64,000 bases of DNA, taken from positions 1 through 64,000 of the forward strand of contig DF237209.1 in NCBI GenBank assembly GCA_000708835.1. Direction: 5' to 3'. The notes below the pieces were generated by a model. The model had not been told where the DNA came from. It did not search any database and saw nothing but the letters and a program-made list of their open reading frames with translations. A program made the position numbers and the translations under genes. Positions within the stretch are counted from its first letter, which is position 1; each line of letters starts with the position of its first letter. Source of the DNA: Klebsormidium nitens (lineage: Eukaryota > Streptophyta > Klebsormidiophyceae > Klebsormidiales > Klebsormidiaceae). Positions 59,541-64,000 of the stretch are shown piece by piece.

Positions 59541-61787
59541 GGGGGCGAAGTCAGTAGTTGCCCTTTGAAAGCACTCGGCCCGGGGACGTTTCTCGAAAAC
59601 AGACAAGCGGAAGCGACCTCATAAGAAAGCCTAAGGACTGCGAGGCGAGCTGAGTCGACGGGCTCATCGGTGTTGTTCCAGAAGCGAGGAGTAGCGGAGG
59701 CAAAGCAAGGCGGATTGAGAATAGCGCAGTGACGTGGCCGTGCTTGTCGCATCCTGGGCCTGGTGATGTGAGCAACCGAACCAAAGGAAGCCCTGGCCAG
59801 CCCCAGAAACCATCCGGCGTTAGAAACTCGACGATCTCAAAAGCGCAGTTGTTTTCGTACCGGCGGCTGTGGTCGGGACAAGAGTACCGGCGGCTGCGGT
59901 CGGGACAAGAGTACCGGCGGCTGCGGTCGGGAAAAGTGGCGAGCACCAGCTGGAATGAGACCAAGCTCTGCCCGCTGCCCGTGGCGTCTTCAAGCGAAGG
60001 GCAGCCACGAACAGCCCGTAGCTGCAGCCTCCGTTTCGGATCGTTTTCGAAACGTCGAGGTGAGGAAGCCGTTCTCCTAATCCCTTCTGCTTCTGCATAT
60101 TGACTTTCAAGGTATCTATGCACATGTTGCGGGGCGTTGGCTAGCTGGTCCAATATATTGTAAGCGTCCGCGAGGACGCCGTGGGACGTGTCTCACATTA
60201 TCACATGCGTCCGAAGCCTCGGACTCCACTTCCAAGCTGCTTGCGAAAGCCACGTGGGCCAGTTCCACAAGAAGATTGGCTTCCTTGCTTCTTTGCTTCT
60301 TCAAAGATCACTTCACGGCATCCAGAGATCTTCGGCATGACGGCGTCTCTTGAAGAGCTTTGCTTCTTTCTGAAACGCAGCTATCGTTTTGCAGACTTGT
60401 CGTTGCCAGTGGAATTCCGAAGCAGCCTCGTGAATCCGACTCTGTCTATGTTATGTTGCTCAAGTTCGGCCGAAGCAAACTGATGTTTATGACGGTTCGA
60501 GGGGTCGAGACGTCAAGAAGCAACAGTTGCTGAGCTCTCGGTTTCCGTCCGAATCCATAAACAAGGTCTGATGCTCTGTAAGACGTGCTTGACGCCAGTC
60601 TGTGCTGCCGCAACCCGGTTGTGACCAAATTCCATGCCAGTGAGCCTGATACTTGTACAACATTTGCAAACACACGAGAGTTGAGCGGTGATCAATCTGA
60701 TCTGATAGGATATCCTCCAGATTATGTTTCGCCCGGCCGGCAAACCCCAGCTAGAGCCGGCGACTTCAACGTGGGGTCTAGCTTTAGGTTGTAAGAAGAG
60801 TCACTCTCTCACATAACGTCCGCGGTACATGTTCCAATCCGGAATGTGCACGGACGGGCACAGGCTGTGCATGACCGCGTTGGACGGTCGCTCTGACCAT
60901 GTCGATCGGTCGCTCTGACCATGCCGATCTGTGCACATTTATTAACTGCACCGCATGAGACAGGGCGGCAGGCTCTAGCTTGGGCATCATTCAGTGCGGG
61001 CCGCGTCCATGTTATGTGCCGCGAGCCTAGGGCCATGTTTATGTGGCGGATAAGTTGCATTGATGCAGATATTGGTCATGCAAGCTGATTTGACTTGATC
61101 AGATTGACTTACAGATCCCATTGGAATGTCGCCGAGCTATATACATTTGGCATGATGCAGTGCAATGCAGCTGGCCCCCGTCCCCGGCCGCCTATGGGCT
61201 ATGCATGCACATGTGCGCATCTGCTGGCATGCCTAGGATCAGCTAGATTGCAACAATTTGCATTCTGGATTGCGTGAGACGTTATACGCATGGTTGGCTG
61301 CCAGTTAAACATGGGCTGCACAGCGGCGCGCCGCATGTGCATGTATGAAGTACCAGGCTGCGTCACATGCAACTTAGCCTGATGCCATTAGTACAACTTC
61401 AATCCAGTAAGGATGATCACGGTACAGTGCGCGGTGGTGTCCTTAGGACCATTATGGATCAACAATTGGTGGTATAAGCATGCTTTAGTAGTTCCGCCCG
61501 CTGGATGCTTTCTTATCATGTATCTTAATTTGCGTCCAACCACGTTCTGCTTGCACTAGCCTGGCCTTTAAAGGCTGCTAGAGCTCTGCACCCACATTCC
61601 AAATGACTACCAATAATTGTGCCAGACTGTACACAAACAATGTAGAATCCTGGCCGAATCTATCTTAGAGTGGCCTGGCCATTAGCTGACCACAAAGTTG
61701 CGCGCTGCAAATTGTTAGAGCAAATTCAAGCCCCCCGTTTCAATGCTACCAATCCGAATACTTTCTATAAATCAACCTCGCAACACG
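59541..61787. other. Intergenic between PrmC and DUF3172 genes
   Basis: This includes a 27-bp tandem repeat (59857-59937) and, near 60885-60925, a doubled GGTCGCTCTGACCATG. A minus-strand ORF at 59551-60153 overlaps the presumed PrmC 3' UTR and has no family resemblance. The rest is ATGCAT-rich. Confidence 0.5.
59857..59937. repeat. Three 27-bp tandem repeats
   Basis: The units 59857-59883, 59884-59910 and 59911-59937 begin GTACCGGCGGCTG and differ at two positions. The period is a multiple of three, so on the minus strand they read as the nonapeptide RRYSCPDRS repeated. Confidence 0.9.
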
Positions 61788-63371
61788 TCAAGGATCAACG
61801 GGCTCCTTCGGTTGGAACCCGTCCCCAAGAGCTGCCTTTGACGGATCCTTGAGGAACTGGTTTTCTGCTGTTTCGCTGTGGTATATACAGTTAACTTCGG
61901 GCGACTTCCGAAGGTCGCCGACAAACCCAAACGTGTTCATGTTTTTCTTGCAGTCCTGCACCTCACCCCGTGTGACCAGCCCTCGACTTTCCAACACCTG
62001 CCAGTTGCTCTGCCTCAGGACACAGCCGGGCTTCACCTCCGCTTGAGACACGTACACGTTGAACCTGTACAGAGAATTGCCAGCCAAGACTGTCAGAATG
62101 TTGGCTTCTCGGCAAGAAACACGTGTCCCTCTTTCTGCACAAAAGAAGAATTGAACCAGGCAAAACATCGAGGCACTCCTTGAAGGGGAGCACAGGCCAG
62201 AACTCGACCTCCGATCTTTCGAAAACGTTCAGGCTTGAAGTAATGCTTCTTCCGACAGGGATACTTTCAATCCTGGGCTGTCCAAGGAGAATATGGACAA
62301 AAGTACAAGCCTTTGTCTTCAAGCCTTGCGTACTATGACTCAAACTAAACAGAAAGAAGAAGTTATTGCAAACACTCTCATTGATTGTGGGCAAGGGGCA
62401 CAAATGGGCAGCGAGATAAAGGGACAATACTGCTCCGTGCTTTATTGGCAATCGCTGGCTTTCCCCATGAAAGACAAATCATGCAAAGTCTTGATGGAAG
62501 TTTTCACAGCACCTTCCTGTCCCTCAAAGGTACTTATGGACTTGTATTAAAACAACAGCACACAATTGGCAAGTCACTCATTTATTGATGGCGCCAAAGA
62601 CTTCCCGGACTTCCACTCCAAACAACTGTAGGTTGCCTAAAATCCACCGCCCACACCAAAGCAAAATGCAAGGACTTACGGGTTGAATGACACGAACAAC
62701 CGCTGGTCAAGCACCAGCGCGCTCATCCCGTTGGCCAGGCAGATGTCCGGATTCGGCGTCTGCCTATCAATAACTTCTCTTGACGCCACGTTGTTTGGTT
62801 CGAGGTTGATCACACTGTCTAAAGCAATCCCCGCTGCAATCCCCAGAATGAACATGCCCCCAAGCAGATAGCGCGTGTAGGGACTTTTGAGAATCCAATT
62901 GTCCTGTGTCGCAATCTGCCGGACGCGAGGGGTCTTCGCCTGCCGGCCCCCGGAGGCCAGATAGTCTAGGTCGATGTCAGACCCTTCGGAGTCGCTATAG
63001 TCTTCAGGAAACTGTGGTTGATTGTTGTCAGGAGGGTAGTCTGGCGGCCGTCGCCTGAGCTCTGTCCGCCGTCGAGAGGGGGGCCCATTGGTGGCCATTA
63101 TTCTGAAACTCTTTTCTTTGTGGATATTTGACCTTCCTGCGTTAGTGTTACCCAATTCAACATTACAGAGAGGGGCTGCCAGCCAGCGTGGTTGACAGAG
63201 CCTTGAAGAGCCAAAGATCTGTCTAGGTTTAAATTGCCCTGCCCCCTCGACCTGGCAGCATTTGGTAAAACCACCAGGCTTTGAGCTGCTAGCAAGACGG
63301 GAAGAGGTGACGCGGGCTGCCTGCAAGGGCTGCCAGCCTATTGAGAAGGACTCGCAAACCGTGCGTTCCAT
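61788..63371 (-). CDS. DUF3172-family plastid membrane protein
   Basis: Two minus-strand exons, 63371-62680 and 62064-61788, close to 322 residues. The chosen ATG at 63371 begins a Ser/Arg-rich plastid transit peptide (MERTVCESFSIGWQPLQ). An acidic region (DYSDSEGSDIDLDYLASGG), a single membrane helix (YLLGGMFILGIAAGIALDS) and the conserved soluble domain follow: LEPNNVASREVIDRQTPNP, FNVYVSQAEVKPGCVLRQSN and NMNTFGFVGDL. This domain is shared by cyanobacteria and chloroplasts; its function is not known. The membrane helix close to the domain suggests a thylakoid or envelope anchor. The in-frame ATG at 63500 would add a hydrophobic stretch and seems less likely. Confidence 0.88.
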
Positions 63372-63920
63372 CTTGAGCAGGGACAACACAAATTTGCTCT
63401 CACTGTTGCTAATCAGCAATACAAGGAGTAGAGAAAAAATTATATCCCGAACTTGCCCCTGGGAAATGCAGTAGACTCCTCCGCTGAAGCCCAAAGACAA
63501 CTTTGGGAAAGTGTTCCTGCGCTGCTGCTCGCATACAACTGTCTTCCCCCTTTCCTAATAAAACCCAATGCAGTGGCGCTCTGGACAAGAACTTGGAACT
63601 CCGGAGGTAGAAGAGCAGAGACGGGGGATCTATGGGACGTCTAGAAAGAAAACGGTTCGTCAATGAGCTTGCGTTTCGGAGTCTAGTGATAACCCTCGGA
63701 AGACCGGTAATGCATCTAACCAGGTTTTTGAACCCGCTTCTGTGGAACATTTAATATTCCTTTTTGAAGCTCAATCAGCTTCGAAGTGTTGTCTTCATTC
63801 GGAAGAAAGTCGCCTAGGAAATTAGGTAGCTTGTCCACTAGCTCTGTCTGGGCGGGGCTGGTTGCTGCTCAGGCACTTTGCCCTCAGCGCTTCAACATTG
63901 CCTCCGCTTCTGCACCCGCC
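63372..63920. promoter_or_regulatory. Divergent intergenic region
   Basis: These 549 bp separate the DUF3172 start codon and the ATG at 63921. No specific motif is assigned. Confidence 0.4.
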
Positions 63921-64000
63921 ATGGACGTTGCAAATGCCAGCCCCGATGGCAGCATGGTCGACGCGCCTCCGTCCATCATTCCAGCCGCGAAGAAGCCCCC
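63921..64000 (+). CDS. Start of an unidentified gene, cut by the window edge
   Basis: The frame from an ATG in good context (CGCCATGGAC) stays open to the end of the window: MDVANASPDGSMVDAPPSII and so on. The Ala/Pro/Ser-rich start looks disordered. There are too few codons to identify the family. Confidence 0.5.
   Translation, partial: MDVANASPDGSMVDAPPSIIPAAKKP

Noticed and set aside
59857-59937. CRISPR-like array
   Set aside because: The repeats are directly adjacent without spacers, in a eukaryotic genome.
59551-60153. 200-codon minus-strand ORF as a gene
   Set aside because: It overlaps the region just after PrmC, owes part of its length to the 27-bp repeat, and has no recognisable domain.

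Overview
The window looks like nuclear DNA of a green-lineage eukaryote, probably a streptophyte alga. Genes are rich in short phase-conserved introns (GT..AG). They include plastid or thylakoid proteins (PsbP family, DUF3172), a class B heat shock factor with the plant-specific LFGV repressor motif, and mitochondrial ATP synthase OSCP. A Klebsormidium-like source is my inference; nothing in the sequence names the organism. There is one assembly gap (36115-37026).

Layout, left to right. A 92-bp perfect inverted repeat element (74-651) is followed by a PsbP-domain gene (-, 1157-2869). Then come a CREST-like polytopic membrane protein (+, 4309-6552), a class B HSF (+, 8367-10038), an unrecognised ORF (-, 11359-12069) and a class C beta-lactamase-like serine hydrolase of at least ten exons (-, 12537-17935). 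A small retroposon with a perfect 19-bp target duplication lies just upstream of a single-exon F-box-like/LRR gene (+, 20133-22415). A 14-exon LETM1 gene fills 23586-35834 (-) and holds a possible nested ORF in its largest intron. After the gap come NC2alpha/DRAP1 (-, 39719-41982) divergent from OSCP (+, 42941-46030), RLP24 (-, 47350-49951), RMD5 of the GID/CTLH complex (-, 51295-54850), an unknown tail-anchored-type protein (+, 55738-57000), a HemK/PrmC methyltransferase (+, 57937-59540), a DUF3172 plastid protein (-, 61788-63371) and the start of another gene at the right edge (+, 63921).

Exon models were built by hand from ORF continuity, splice dinucleotides and codon phase. For LETM1, OSCP, NC2alpha, RLP24, RMD5, HSF and DUF3172 every phase closes and total lengths suit the families. 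The genes are ordinary housekeeping loci, not an operon-like system; several pairs are divergent with 0.5-1.4 kb between start codons.

The most unusual signal is a recurrent architecture in three genes (serine hydrolase, LETM1, PrmC). Decayed copies of exon edges sit in the adjoining intron: exon 5' ends are echoed in the upstream intron and exon 3' ends in the downstream intron. This is what tandem duplication across splice sites followed by decay of the unused copy would leave.
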